From: Tetracentron sinense
Lineage: Eukaryota > Streptophyta > Magnoliopsida > Trochodendrales > Trochodendraceae
Reading direction: 5' to 3'
NCBI GenBank assembly: GCA_015143295.1
Contig: CM026561.1
Location: forward strand, 36,274,875 to 36,338,874
DNA length: 64,000 nt
In this document: piece after piece, positions 1-11,484 of the stretch
Layout: each line of letters begins with the position of its first letter
Position numbering within the stretch: the stretch's first letter is position 1
Position numbers and translations under genes: made by a program
Notes under the pieces: generated by a model
Told to the model about the DNA's origin: nothing
Databases searched by the model: none
The model's input: the letters and a program-made list of their open reading frames with translations, nothing else

Positions 1-1223
1 CAGCCACAGAAAATAAAAATGAAGCCAGTGAAGCAGAGATCGAATTCCTCCAAATGTATCCACTACTCGGAGACAGTGGAACTAATTGCACAACTGATGT
101 AGTATATGAAACCCCGATGGATGAACAGGAAAATAGTTCTTTACAAAATGATTCTGAAATAGATCAGGGTGTGTCTCCAGAGGATCCAGATGTTGATGCA
201 GAAGTTGGACCACAGCTAGATGAACTAGCCAATGAGGGATGCATGCTCAAAGGCCAAACATATGCATCTGTTGGATCAGAAACAGATCAGGATGTGGCTA
301 CAACCGCTCTCGGCCTAGAGCAGAGCCTCTCAAGTGCTGATGTTGGAGATGCAATGGAAGAGAAAGAAGATGATGCAAATCCACTGCTTGAAATCCAAAT
401 CTCGGAATCTTGTCAGGCTTTCTCTGAAACAGATCAGGATACAACTATGGAAGATTATGATGGAAGTCACCAAATGATTGAAGTTTGTCAGTCTGACAAC
501 ATTATCGAAGACAATAAATTGGGTCAAGAAGTAGTTAATGAAAGCCTTCCTCAAGATCACTCATCTGGTAAGCAAACCAAGAGGGGTAACATAGATGAAA
601 ACCAGGATCTCTCAGAAAAGGATCAGAATGAAGGTGGGAAGCTAAACATCTCAACACCCATAGATTTTGAAGAACACAGTGATACAGATAGGGACAAAGC
701 CACCGCCAAGGACAGCATTGGAGAAGCTGATAAAATGCAAGTGAAAAACAGTATCAACTTGAACGCAGAAGAAACATGCCTTGCAGCGAGTGATATCACA
801 ATCGCAGAAAAGGAGAAAATAGTCGTCCACGTGGCAAGCAACTCCCACCAAGAACCCCCCAAAACCTGCAACTCTCTGAATGGAACAATCAGATGCAGAA
901 GAACCATCAAGGACTGGGTGGAAGAAGAACCAAGGGAATTCAATCCACGGGAGCCACATTATCTGCCCCTAGAGCCCGACGCAGAAGCAGAAAAGGTTGA
1001 TCTCAGACATCAAATGATGGATGACAGGAAAAATTCAGAGGAGTGGATGCTTGATTATGCACTCCGACAGGCGGTCACCAAACTTGCTCCAGCTCGCAAG
1101 AGGAGGGTAGCGCTGCTTGTCGAAGCTTTCGAAACAGTCACACCAATACCCAAATATGAAGCCCATCTGAGACATAATACGGCAGCTTTTGGTCATGCAA
1201 GACCCATTCAAGCTTGTAATTAA
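1..1223 (+). CDS. Calmodulin-binding-domain protein, C-terminal part (cut by window edge)
   Basis: The frame is open from base 3 to the TAA at 1221-1223, so the 5' part of the gene lies outside the window. The first 270 or so residues are acidic and low in complexity, with recurring 'ETDQD'-like units. The last 110 residues carry the conserved block of the plant calmodulin-binding domain family (Pfam CaM_binding, PICBP-like): RTIKDWVEEEPREFNPREP, then PLEPDAEAEKVDLRHQMMD, then EEWMLDYALRQAVTKLAPAR and KRRVALLVEAFETVTPIP. The basic KLAPARKRRVALLVEAF stretch is the likely calmodulin-binding helix. The family is known for Ca2+/calmodulin binding in defence and stress signalling; that role is inferred here. 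No break is seen in this copy. Its end is repeated about 1.8 kb downstream. Confidence 0.85.
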   Translation, partial: ATENKNEASEAEIEFLQMYPLLGDSGTNCTTDVVYETPMDEQENSSLQNDSEIDQGVSPEDPDVDAEVGPQLDELANEGCMLKGQTYASVGSETDQDVATTALGLEQSLSSADVGDAMEEKEDDANPLLEIQISESCQAFSETDQDTTMEDYDGSHQMIEVCQSDNIIEDNKLGQEVVNESLPQDHSSGKQTKRGNIDENQDLSEKDQNEGGKLNISTPIDFEEHSDTDRDKATAKDSIGEADKMQVKNSINLNAEETCLAASDITIAEKEKIVVHVASNSHQEPPKTCNSLNGTIRCRRTIKDWVEEEPREFNPREPHYLPLEPDAEAEKVDLRHQMMDDRKNSEEWMLDYALRQAVTKLAPARKRRVALLVEAFETVTPIPKYEAHLRHNTAAFGHARPIQACN

Positions 1224-2360
1224 TGGTGGCTATTAAGGTAAGAACAGCAGCATTCTCTGTTGTTAAGTTTAAACTGCTAGTGAAAGCTATTGATTATCTT
1301 CAAGCTGAACTCGTTCATTCCCATTGTCAATGTGCAGGAAATGACCGCGTGAAGCAGCTTAAGTGCATTAGGACTGTTATATGTCAAAGAACTAGGGTGG
1401 GACGTTATAGTTTTATCGAAGGGGCTAGTTTTAGGAGTAAACTACAGGTTCAGTAGAACAACTAACTTCTTGTTCGTTGTCGTTCAGGAGTACTGGAGAC
1501 AAAGCAGCTTGATGGGAGTCATGGTTGAATGGAGATTGAACTGTACATACAGAACTGTAGTTTCTTCTAAGCTCCGAAGGTTATGTGGAAGTTAAGAGTA
1601 CTTGGTTGTATAACAAACAGTTATGGTCGTTCAATATCTTATGTAATAAATATACTGTGGTGTTTAGTTTTTTCCAGGGAATGGTATCTATCCTCTGTTG
1701 CTGTAGAGGGTACTTTTACCTCCAATTATTGGTAATTTATAACGGTAATAGTTGTGTGAGGATTTTCTATCAATAATCATTGGCATAAACTATAAAGTTA
1801 GTCTGGCTGATGGCGATTTCTCTGTTTTTGTAGAGGGTACTTTTACCTCCAATTATTGGTAATTTATTATGGTTAATAGTCTGTCTGAAGATCATCTATC
1901 AATGACCTTTAGGATAAAGTTAATGTCTGGCTGATGGCGATTTCTGTTCTCACTATTATGAATGAGCAACGACCAAATTTTATGCATGCTAAGATCCCCA
2001 TCAATGATTCTTTTTTACTAATATTAGAATATAGATTAATTTTATCTACTGCGAATGAAGTGTTACAAATTGGAGTAGAGCAATTTGGATAGCATGGATT
2101 GGTTTTCTCAAAGAAAGCAATACAGGAAGCCGGAGAACTTTGGCAAGGTCGTGCCCAGCCCTGCTATTTCTTTGGTTACTTTAACTGGTCTTCGTCAAAT
2201 ATATATAGCTTCAACCCACTGAATCTGAAATGATGGTTTATCAAGAGGGTGATCAAATTGCCTTCCAATTTTCCTAGGTAGAATCGTTACCATGAAATTC
2301 ACCTGATTACATGGAATATTCCTCCAATATAAGACTTCATTGTGTTTATTATTGGAAGAC
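1224..2360 (+). other. 3' flank of the calmodulin-binding gene, with internal ~127-bp repeat
   Basis: This is non-coding sequence after the stop codon and is probably 3' UTR plus downstream DNA. A unit containing 'gtacttttacctccaatta' occurs twice (about 1707 and 1835), followed each time by 'ctggctgatggcgatttct'. The whole stretch recurs at 3034-4106 as part of the tandem duplication. Confidence 0.6.
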
Positions 2361-3033
2361 GATCACTCGTCTGGTAAGCAATCCAAGAGGAGTAACATAA
2401 TTGAAAACCAGGATCTCTCAGAAAGGATCAAAATGAAGGTGGGAAGCTAAACATCTCAAGATCCATAGCAGAACATAGTTATTCAGATAGGAACAAACCC
2501 AGTTCTGCCGAGGACAGCATTAAAGAAGCTGATAAAATGCAAGTGGAAAACAGTATCAACTTAGACACAGAAGAAACATGCCTTGCAGCGAGTGATATCA
2601 CAATCACAGAAAAGGAGAAAATAGTCTTCCACATGGGAAGCAACACCTACCAAGAACCCCCCCCAAAGACCTGCAACTCTCTGAAATCTGAATGGAACAA
2701 TCAGATGCAGAAGAACCATCAAGGACTGGGTGGAAGAAGAACCAAGGGAATTCAATCCACGGGAGCCACAGCATCTGCCCCTAGAGCCCGACACGGAAGC
2801 AGAAAAGGTTGATCTCAGACATCAAAAGATGGATGAAAGGAAAAATTCAGAGTGGATGCTTGATTATGCACTCCGACAGGTGGTCACCAAACTTGCTCCA
2901 GCTCGCAAGAGGAGGGTGGCGCTGCTTGTCGAAGCTTTCGAAAACAGTCACACCAGTACCCAAATATGAAACCCATGTGAGGCGTACTATGGCAGCTTTT
3001 GGTCATGCAAGACCCATTCAAACTTGTAGCTAA
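2361..3033 (+). pseudogene. Broken tandem copy of the calmodulin-binding gene 3' end
   Basis: This sequence matches 555-1223 at base level but no longer reads in one frame. Compared with the first copy it has lost one A in the run near 2418, expanded the C run near 2659, gained about 7 bases near 2686 and gained one A near 2940. The conserved domain is therefore scattered over several frames: the EEEPREFNPREP and ALRQVVTKLAPARKRR parts are still readable. It lacks the 5' part of the gene and any start of its own. It is a partial duplicate, not a second gene. Confidence 0.85.
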
Positions 3034-4106
3034 TGGTGGTTATTGAGGTAAGAACAGCAGCATTCTCTTTTGATAAGTTTAAACTGCTAGTGAAATCTAT
3101 TGATTTTCTTACAGCTGAACTCATTCATTCCCATTGTTAATGTGCATGTAATGACCGCGTGAAGCAGCTTAAGTACATTACGACTATTATGTGTCAAAGA
3201 AATAGGATGGTACATTATAGTTTTATCGAAGGGGCTAGTTTTAGGAGTAAACTACAGGTTCAGTAGAACAACTAACTTCTTGTTCGTTGCCATTCAGGAG
3301 TCCTGAAGACAAAGCAGCTTGACGGGAGTCATGGTTGAATAGAGATTGAACTCTACGTACAGAATTGTAGTTTCTTCTAAGCTCCAAAGGTTATGTGGAA
3401 GATAGAGTACTTGGTTGTATAACAAACAATTATGGTCATTCAATATCTTATGTAATAAATGTTCTGTGGTGTTTAATTTTTTCAAGGGGATAGTATTTAT
3501 CCTCTGTTACTGTATAGGGTACTTTTACCTCCAATTATTGGTAATTTATAATGGTAGTAGTTGTTTGAGGATTTTCTATCAATAATCAATATTATAAATT
3601 TCTGTGTTTTCATAAAGGGTACTTTTACCTCCAATTATTGGTAACTTATTATGGTAATAGTCTATCTGAAGATTATCTATCAATGACCCTCAGTATATAG
3701 TTAATGTCTGGCTGATGGTGATTTCTGTTCTCATTATTACGCATGAGCAACGACCAAATTTTATGCATGCTAAGATCCCCGTCAATGATTCTTTTTCATA
3801 TTAGAATATAGATTAATTCTATCTATTGTGAGTGAAGTGTTACAAATTGGAGTAGAGGAGCAATTTGGTTGGTATGGATTGGTTTTCTCAAAGAAAGTAA
3901 TACAGGAAGCTGGGGAACTTTGGCAAGTTCGTGCCCAGCTCTGCTATTTCTTTGGCTATTTTTACTAATCTGAAATGATGGTTTATCAGCAGGGTGATCA
4001 AATTGCCTTCCAATTTTCCTAGGTAGAACCATTACCATGAAATTCACCTGATTACATGGAATATTCCTCCAATATAAGACTTCATTGTGTTTATTATCGG
4101 AAGACG

Positions 4107-4713
4107 ATAAACGTAGTCCATGTCCGAACAGCTTAACTACCAGCAACATACTACTATCTTGCAGACACATGAAGGGACAGTCCTTGCCTCGAAGGGTTTG
4201 GGACACCCTCCATTACCAAAAAAAAAACTACTATCAGTCTCACCAGCAGCAGAGCCAGTAATTAAAAAAACAAAAAATCCTCATCAACTGCTTCCAACCC
4301 CCACAAGCCCAGGATTACCTATCTGACACCACTGGAATCACCATGTTATAGGTCATTGGTTTCCAATAATAGGGGCAACAGATGTCAAGAGAAAACTATA
4401 GTTTGTGAGGACTATTCCTAACCAATCCATTGAGAGTCTTGAAGAAGAAAAGAAGGGAAAGATTTTAGATCAAACATCCTGCCCCTATATTCTGCCAATT
4501 TGGGGCATTAAGCGGATTTATATGATAAGGAGTTTATGATATGTGTGGCTCTTAGAGGACCATTTGTGGTTTTTTGTTTTCCTTTTTCTAATCCATCTCT
4601 CTTTAAATAATATATCTAAGCAATTTATATCCCTTTCTATATAACTTTCTTAACACATACACAAAAAAAAGTGTTTAAATTTCTCTTAACTAATGCACAA
4701 GGTGTCTCACTAA
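4107..4713. other. Unassigned spacer
   Basis: The stretch lies between the tandem duplication and the Gypsy element. A short plus-strand reading frame (4120-4326) contains proline-rich sequence but matches no family I recognise and no splice context supports it. A small direct repeat 'actaatgcac' precedes the left LTR. Confidence 0.4.
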
Positions 4714-6683
4714 TGCACGAGCAAAAGCAAGCTAAGAGGAAAAATAATCAAACTTTTTGATTGGTCTTGATTATTCAAAAATAGGGCTTTAAGTAATTCA
4801 CTCTTAAATACAATGGTTCCACATTCCAACCAACCCGCTTCTGTTGGGCTTGGCCTCCAAATCATCCTCCAAGTGAATCCAAGAGAATAAAAAGGAAAAG
4901 AAGAAGCCTTATTGAAGTCTTACAAGAGTTCGAAGACCCGTGAAGTGAAAAGTCAAAACAAAGAAATGCAAAAATGCAAGTGGGGCCCACATGGACCCAC
5001 TCTAGTCCAATCAGTCCCACCGCAAGCAAGGGACCACTTCCCAAGTGGTATGGCACCCCTATGGCTCTAGTCAGTTCATTAGTTATGGAGATGTGTCAAA
5101 TCTCCTCTTTAGGGGTATTTTGGTAACTTCTGATTTTTACAAAATTTCCAGATTCTTCAGCAATTTGTAATTGATTTACTTTCCTATTAGAGTTAGAGAG
5201 TTATAGAAACAAGTCCTGTTGACTTATTCTATTACTATTAGAGTTAGATTGATATTAAGGATTAGTTTCCTTATTCTAATTATTTCTAATTAGAGTTTTA
5301 GGGTTTCTTTCTCTATATATAGTTATGTAACTCATTGAGGAGAGAAGTTTAAGTTTATGACTATTGAAGTCCAAGCTTTCTAATGCTGAATTAGAAAAGA
5401 AGGTTACTTCTTATTATCTGTAAGAAAAGATATTTGATATTTTGATTTCTCCTAGAACAATAGTCATTGTTCTTCACTCCATCGATCAATCGAGATAATT
5501 TTACTCATTGTAGTCAAGGCGTCTACGCGATTAGGCCTGGCTAGGCGAGGCGATGCCTAAGCAATAAAAATAATTAAATTATATATATGTATATTAAATA
5601 TACATATATATTATATTAATATATACACATAACAATTCAAACCTCTTAGGGTTAACAATAATCTAGGCAAATTAACATTTAATGCTGTAATGCTTGAATG
5701 TAAGTCTTTTTCAGCTAAACTATTAATTGACTTTTTGATCATGTAGATCAAAATATTTTTAAATACTAAAATATGAGACTTTTTTTTACAGGACTTTTAG
5801 GTTTTAGTAATATTTTGTCATTATAAAATTTATGAAATTTTATATTTTGAGAAATAACTTAGCATTTGCAAGTTAAAATTTTGACAAAAGTGCTAAAAAA
5901 ATAGATTTTGTTCTTGAACTGAAAAGCTCTTTTTATTCTTTTGGAATTTGGATCTAAGATATTTTTTATTGAATTCAAATGAAGGATATAACTTTACTTA
6001 CATGTAAATATCTTAAGTAAATAAAAATAAAGTGTAAAACCATTTACGTATTTATATGTAAATAAGTTGTAAAACTGGGAAGCATGCTAACTGTTAAAGG
6101 GTCCAGCTGACTACCGCTCACCTAAAGAGGTACCTAGGTGGTGACAGTCCAAAACTGCCTAGGCGACCGCCTTGACTACACTGATTTTACTTCGCCTTTC
6201 CATATCTATCATTCTAGTTTGGTTAATCATAGCCTTAGTTAATGTTATTGAATTGTTAGCTTGTTTAGTTGCTGATTTTTCAAGAATATCAATTTCCTCT
6301 AACCGAATCGACAATTATTAATATAAATCAAAATTTTGAAACCCTAAAGCTTAAAGTTGATTTCAGACAGCATATTGAATAGGGGATTTGAGTTGTTTTG
6401 ATTCACTTGTTTGATATTCCAAGGGATTAAGGTTTTCTCCAAAATGGGAGAAAATCCTACATTGAGTTGCTTGGATATTTTGGCCTTTATAGAAATTGGA
6501 AACTTTGGGGATTGATTTGATACGTTGAAGTGAGGTTTGAGTTTGAATATTGAAAATGATAACTTAAGGGTTTATTCCTCACTTTTGAACCCTAGATTAT
6601 TAATTGCAAGAAAGAACTAGAATTTTTCCCAAATTCCGTTCTTCAAAATACAAAACAAAGGACCCCCATTCTAGGCTCCATCA
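4714..6683 (+). repeat. Left LTR of the Gypsy element
   Basis: It aligns with 13176-16518 in blocks, for example 'ggcacccctatggctctagt' and 'gtagtgaggtttgag'-like sequence near the end, and both end in the 'cattctaggctccatca' type motif. It is interrupted by a hAT-type element at 5506-6183. Confidence 0.75.
5506..6183. mobile_element. Non-autonomous hAT-type element in the left LTR
   Basis: It is flanked by the perfect 8-bp duplication ATTTTACT (5498-5505 and 6184-6191). The terminal inverted repeats are CATTGTAGTCAAGGCG and CAGTGTAGTCAAGGCG, with one mismatch. The other LTR has the unfilled site, with a single attttact at 14642-14649. Ends starting with CA and an 8-bp duplication are typical of the hAT superfamily. 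Subterminal GGCG/CGCC-rich sequence frames an AT-rich core, and no transposase is present. Confidence 0.92.
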
Positions 6684-6686
6684 GTT

Positions 6687-6698
6687 TGGTATCACAGC
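6687..6698 (+). promoter_or_regulatory. Primer-binding site of the Gypsy element
   Basis: tggtatcacagc lies a few bases after the left LTR and matches the usual plant initiator-Met site TGGTATCAGAGC at 11 of 12 positions. Confidence 0.75.
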
Positions 6699-7045
6699 GC
6701 GGTTTCTCCACAATATTCTCACAACATGGGAGATCCGACAGTTATAAGTTGACAAATGAGAGAGGGATGAACAGTTGATGTTGATATATCAAGCGATGAT
6801 AGTACGTAAAGGTAGAATGAAAGAGCCCAAAGATAATTGGTATGCATGAGCACAAGTCAATGAAAAATCAATTGTTCTTAGACCTACAGGAATGTCTCAA
6901 CTTCAGGTAGACGATGAAGATGCGCTCAAGAGAGCACCTGCAATTACTATGGTGGTCAAATTTTGACAATGTCAAAAGAAGCTGTAATGGAAGATTGGTT
7001 TGGAACAAATAATCTTCACACTAATGTTGGGACTTGGGTGTGGAA
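6699..7045 (+). other. Gypsy 5' internal region, degraded
   Basis: This covers the place where gag would be expected. Frames are interrupted and no zinc knuckle or other gag motif can be recognised. Confidence 0.4.
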
Positions 7046-7049
7046 ACCA

Positions 7050-7078
7050 AGTTGTTAAGCTGATTATTGATTGGGGCA
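7050..7078 (+). pseudogene. Gypsy protease fragment, first half
   Basis: The frame reads up to 'LIIDWG', where a functional protease has D-S/T-G. The protease is then broken by the Copia insertion and resumes at 11139 with 'SSTNFLSNELVDKL'. The Ser/Thr of the active-site triad is replaced by Trp. Confidence 0.65.
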
Positions 7079-7449
7079 AGTAGGAAATCAACCTTAGGAG
7101 AGGGTAAGGAGGGAGAACTTGATTAGAGAGATTTACCTCTTATTCATAATAACCCTAAAAAAGATAATAAAGGGAAGTTACAAGTATACCCCTGAGAGAT
7201 GATTTGGTGTAACACACCTACATAGAGGGTCAAATCTCAACACTCTCCCTTAAGCTGAGCATAGATATTCAACATGCCCAGCTTGCTAAGAAAACTCTCT
7301 AAATTAGCCTTAGTAACTCCCTTTGAGAGTACATCAACCAATTGGTTTTCTGTAGTAACAAACAATAAGCAAAGGTTCCTTGAAGTAACTTGTTCTCTAA
7401 TAAAGTGCTTGTCAATTTATATGTGTTTAGTTCGATCATGTTGAATGGG

Positions 7450-7775
7450 GTTCTGGGCAAATATTGATGGTTGCCTTGTTATCACAAAACAACTTCTTTG
7501 GAACATCCACCTCCATACCTAGATCTCATAATAAAATCTTCAGCCACAATAATTCAGTTACCCCATGAACCATCGTCCTATACTCTTCAACACTAGACTT
7601 AGTCACTACACTCTGCTTCTTACTTCTCCAAGTGATGAGGTTACCCCCAAGAAAATTACAATATCCGGTGGTAGACCTCCTATCATCTACACTTCCAGCC
7701 TAATCTGCATCTGTGTAAGCTTCTAGTCAGAAATCACCATGATTTGCAACGAGAAGGCCTTCTCTGGAGTGGCCT
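7450..7775 (-). pseudogene. Copia RNase H region, broken
   Basis: On the minus strand the sequence reads as the usual Copia RNase H block: a D-A-D start near 7710, then RRSTTGYCNFLGGNLITW, SKKQSVVTKSS and a CDNKA motif. Stop codons interrupt it, for example where Trp is expected after 'DAD'. It follows directly from the reverse transcriptase. Confidence 0.7.
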
Positions 7776-8836
7776 TCAAGTACACCTCACGATTCTCTCC
7801 ACTGCCTCATAATGGACAATCCGAAGTGCATGCATGAACTGATTGACAACACTAACTACACACGCGATTTCTGGTCTAGTGAGGGAGAAATAAATGAGAC
7901 GACCAACCAGTCTTTGGTACATCTCTCTGTCTTCTAGTAATGGGCCCTCACTAGAGCTCAACTTATGATTTTGGTTCAATAGGAGTGTCTGTTGGACAAG
8001 AACCCAATTTTCCAGTGTCCTTAAGTCTAAGGTATACTTTCGCTGCGATAAGAAGATGCCCTTCTTTGATCGAACTACCTCAATACCTAGAAAGTACTTC
8101 AAACAACCAAAATCATTAATGTCAAATTCCGTTGCTAGGAATTTCTTAAGGTTTTGGATCTTTGAAGAGTCATTCCCAGTCACCAAAATATCGTCAATAT
8201 AGATAATTAATGATGTAATTAACTGTCCATTTCTCCTGACAAAGAGAGTATGACCAGCATGGCTCTGTAAGTAACCCTTCCTCTTCACAGCTTTACTGAA
8301 CCTCTCAAATCAAGCTCGAGGGGACTGCTTTAGTCCATAAATAGATTTTTTCAGCCTGCAGACCTTTTCTTCACTGTTGGGAAACTTGAAACCGAGAGGA
8401 GATGACATATACACTTCTTCGTGTAGATCTCCATGGAGGAAAGCATTTTTGACATCTAACTTATGTAGTAGGCACGAATAATTAGCTACCAAGGACAAGA
8501 GAACTCGTATATAGTTCATTTTGCAACCGGTGCAAATGTCTCATTGTAGTCTATCTTGTATGTTTGTGTGTACCCTTTAGCTACCAGTCTTGCCTTATAC
8601 ATCTCAATCAATCCATCTGCCTTGTGTTTTACAATAAATATCAATTTGCAACCTATTGTCTTATTTCCCTTGGGTAACTCAACTATTTCCCATGTACCAT
8701 TCTTGACTAGAGCTCTCATTTCTTCCATTAGCCTCACGCCACTTAGGATTGGAACCAGCATCCTAAAACCTGAATGGTAAAGACACAAAAAAAACAAAGG
8801 ACAAGTAGGCCGAATAGGAGGGTGACAGAGATGCAT
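7776..8836 (-). pseudogene. Copia reverse transcriptase, broken
   Basis: Three consecutive minus-strand pieces make up a Copia-type reverse transcriptase. The first (8836-8516) has [11 protein letters not shown] and the [10 protein letters not shown] motif. The second (8519-8310) has LDVKNAFLHGDLHEEVYM and LKKSIYGLKQSPRA. The third (8288-7776) has the catalytic YIDDI box and the DINDFGCLKYFLGIEV block. A TGA sits where the family has Trp (after QSPRA), and the first two pieces are in different frames. The enzyme could not be made as one protein. Confidence 0.88.
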
Positions 8837-9294
8837 ACGAGATAAAATTAGAGATAGGATGAATCGGACACTGACATTTCACTTTGTGTATGGCAATGGG
8901 AGCAGTATCATTATCAATATCAGGAATAAAAATAGGAGATAGAACAAAGTTACATGGTTCAGAGGAGAGTAGTCAGAATTGAGAGATGGCCTTATCACAA
9001 TAGCCCTCTCCTTTTCGTGTCGGGCATAAACCTGTAAGTCCTTCGCAATAGTAAGAGTAGGAGCAACAGAATGGATAAGATCAAGAACCAACGCCAGAAG
9101 TGGAAATGAAGGCAACCTCTCTTCCAACAATTCACTAGTCTCCCCCTAAAGAGAAGTAGGGGAACGAGAAAAAAATGGAACATTCTCAAAATATGTGACG
9201 TCCATGGTAATATACCATCTCCCCGACACGGGATCAAAACACCAATATCCCTTTTGTGTGGAGGAATACCCCAAGAGGACACCATAAATGGATT

Positions 9295-9990
9295 TCAGGT
9301 CCAATTTTGTTCAATGTGGAGTTGTGGACCCAAAATATGAATGACGCAGACATAACCGAAAACACGAGGGAGAGTAAACATTGGTTGGTCTGGACAAAGG
9401 AGTTGATATGGGGACCTCAACTTCAATACTCGAGATGACATTCGATTAATCAAATAAGCGGATGTGTGCACTGCTTCGGCCCAAAACTTCTTTGGGATAT
9501 TCATTCATGTCTGTAAACTATGAGCTACCTCCAAAAGGTGACATTTTGCGCTCTGCCACTCCATTTTGTTGAGTGTAAGGACAGATGCTTTGATGAATCA
9601 TCCTGTGCTCTGCCAAATATTGCTGTAAATCATTGTCGAAGTATTCTTTTACGTTAACGGATCGAAAAAATTGTATCTACTTCTCAAATTGAGTCAACAC
9701 CAACTTGTGAAACTGCTTGATGAGGGTCAGTACTTCAGCTCGAGTCTTCATCAAATAAACTCAGGTAAGGCAGGAGAAGTCATCCATAAAAATAATAAAA
9801 TATCGATAACCATGCACAAAAAAAGAAAGGGCAGGGCCCCATACATCAGAGTGAATAGCTGAAACGGAAACATGCTTTTATTCAAACTTGGAGAAAAAGT
9901 AGTTCTACAATGTTTAGAGAGTTGGCACACTTCACATTGTAGACTATGAACAGGGACAAATTTAAACAAGTCTAGAAAGACCAAATTCAA
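9295..9990 (-). pseudogene. Copia integrase region, broken
   Basis: The upstream piece (9990-9751) has the zinc-binding stretch with CEVCQLSKHCRT, typical of the GAG-pre-integrase domain. The downstream piece (9504-9295) has FWAEAVHTSAYLINRMSSR and RSPYQLL, the usual end of the Copia integrase core. Frame changes and lost sequence separate the two. Confidence 0.8.
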
Positions 9991-10030
9991 TTATTGAAAA
10001 TGCATATGACCAAGACGATTGTGCCACAAC

Positions 10031-10470
10031 CTAATTTGGGTATCTACTACTAAGATTACTGCTAGCCTGTAATGTTGAAGGAGAATCAGTCACATCCAGG
10101 AGATAGAGACCATCTGCTTCATGATCATTCCCAATCATTTTTCTCATCACCAAGTCTTGAAACATATAATGAGTAGGAAAAAAGGTCACATAACTGTTAA
10201 GACTTTTGGTCAGACTGCTAATTGATAATAAATTTGTGGATAAATTGAAAACCTGAAGAACAAATGAAAGAGAAAGTGAATCAGTAAGTTTGACATCATC
10301 CTTTTCAGAGATGGAGGAAAGGGATCCGTTAACTATCCTAACTTTATCTCTTCCAGAAGAGAGACTATATAAAGAAAACACAGTAGATAGACTAGTCATA
10401 TGAACTGACGCACCTGAATCAACGATCCAAGTCGAGTTGGACTAAGAATGAGAAAAGAAATTAGCAGATG
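10031..10470 (-). pseudogene. Copia protease fragment
   Basis: The minus strand reads TWIVDSGASVHMTS near 10400-10440, the aspartic protease active-site motif (D-S-G-A) of Copia elements. The frame continues to about 10031 with no other recognisable motif. It lies between the zinc knuckle and the integrase, as expected. Confidence 0.75.
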
Positions 10471-10679
10471 CGTGGGTACCTGACTGAGCAAAAGAAGTAG
10501 AGACAGAAGAACCTTCCATTTGGCTCAATAGATGCCAAAGACAATCAATGTCAATAGTAGAGAAATTCTCAAAGGTGGAGAAAGATGGTCCTGTGGGAGA
10601 AGCCAGTATGAATGAGGAACCCAAGGGAGGAGGCATGGAAGCTGTAGTATTGCCTCGAAGGTGTTCATCTGCTGTCCTA

Positions 10680-10764
10680 GACGAGAAAGCTTTGCGGGTC
10701 GACCAATGAAATCCCAGCAAGTTTCCCGAGTATGTCGAGTCTTCCCACAATGCTCGCATTTCAA
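10680..10764 (-). pseudogene. Copia gag zinc knuckle
   Basis: CEHCGKTRHTRETC fits the CCHC pattern C-x2-C-x4-H-x4-C of a retroviral-type zinc knuckle, followed by 'GRPAKLSRLGQQ'. The rest of gag upstream (10765-10950) is not readable and includes a long G run near 10800. Confidence 0.75.
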
Positions 10765-11138
10765 TCTATCTTTGTCACCTGGAGATCTATTCTATTGAGA
10801 GGGGGGGGGGGATATTTCCCACCTCTAGGAGCACTCAAAGATGCAGCACTCAACAGGTCCCCATGATGACATCGACAAGGTGCTGGAAAAAAAAAGAAAA
10901 AAATGGTCACAGATGAACTCCTGCCCTCTAGGGTTGTATAGATTGCTCTAATACCAAGTAGGAAATCAACCTTAGGAAAGCGGAAGAAGAAGAAGAAGAA
11001 GAACAACGTGATTAGAGAGATTTCTCTCTAATCTCCTCTTATTCATAATAACCCTAAAGATAACAAAGGAAAGTTACAAGTATACCTCTAAGAGATGATT
11101 CAGTGTAACACACCTACATAGAGGGTCAAATATCAACA

Positions 11139-11484
11139 AGGCAGCAGTACGAATTTTCTCTCTAATGAGCTTGTTGATAAATTGAAGCTAAAAATGCATA
11201 AACACACGCAGCCCTACAAGGCCCCCTGGGTTAATGGTGGCTCCTACACAGTGACAACACGATGTTTGATTAGTTTCTCTATTGGCAATCAATATTTTGA
11301 CTCAGTATGGTGTGATGTAGTTCCGATGAAAATCACGGGTGTTGCAGATCAGGGTGATAAACTAATTGCAAATCTAGATCAGAATTTTATGTCTATTCAA
11401 ACTGAGAGGAAGCCGAATAAGGTTGACATTTCTATTATTGACCAGCCGCTACAACCACTAGTTTTGGGACCTACTCTAGACTAA
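11139..11484 (+). pseudogene. Gypsy protease fragment, second half
   Basis: After the Copia insertion the Gypsy frame resumes: SSTNFLSNELVDKLKLK, then PYKAPWVNGG, then TRCLISFSIGNQYFDSVWCD and VVPM. This is the retropepsin-like region usual in plant Ty3/Gypsy polyproteins. It runs to a hAT insertion at 11482. The frame is open here, but the active site is altered and nothing resembling reverse transcriptase follows. Confidence 0.75.

Larger units (their letters stand above)
555..4106 (+). repeat. Direct tandem duplication, two units of about 1.8 kb
   Basis: Unit 1 runs from about 555 to 2360 and unit 2 from 2361 to about 4106. The join is visible: unit 1 begins 'gatcactcatctggtaagc' and unit 2 'gatcactcgtctggtaagc', right after 'ttattattggaagac'. 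Unit 2 ends with the matching 'ttattatcggaagacgat'. The breakpoint overlap is 'gaagacgat'. The units differ by many substitutions and indels, so the duplication is not recent. Confidence 0.85.
7079..11138 (-). mobile_element. Ty1/Copia retrotransposon, degenerate, with short LTRs
   Basis: Two LTRs of about 165-180 bp (7079-7244 and 10957-11138) share 'taggaaatcaaccttagg' and 'cacacctacatagagggtca'. Read on the minus strand the LTR starts TGTTGA. A polypurine tract (AAGGGAGAG) precedes the 3' LTR. A primer-binding site (TGGTATTAGAGC) follows the 5' LTR. Gene order on the minus strand is gag zinc knuckle, protease, integrase, reverse transcriptase, RNase H, as in Copia. Flanks gggca and aggca suggest a 5-bp duplication with one change. 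It sits exactly inside the Gypsy protease reading frame. The short LTRs resemble the Ale/Retrofit lineage, which is inference. Confidence 0.9.

Noticed and set aside
4120..4326. A 68-codon plus-strand frame
   Set aside because: No recognisable domain, no splice context, and low-complexity sequence.
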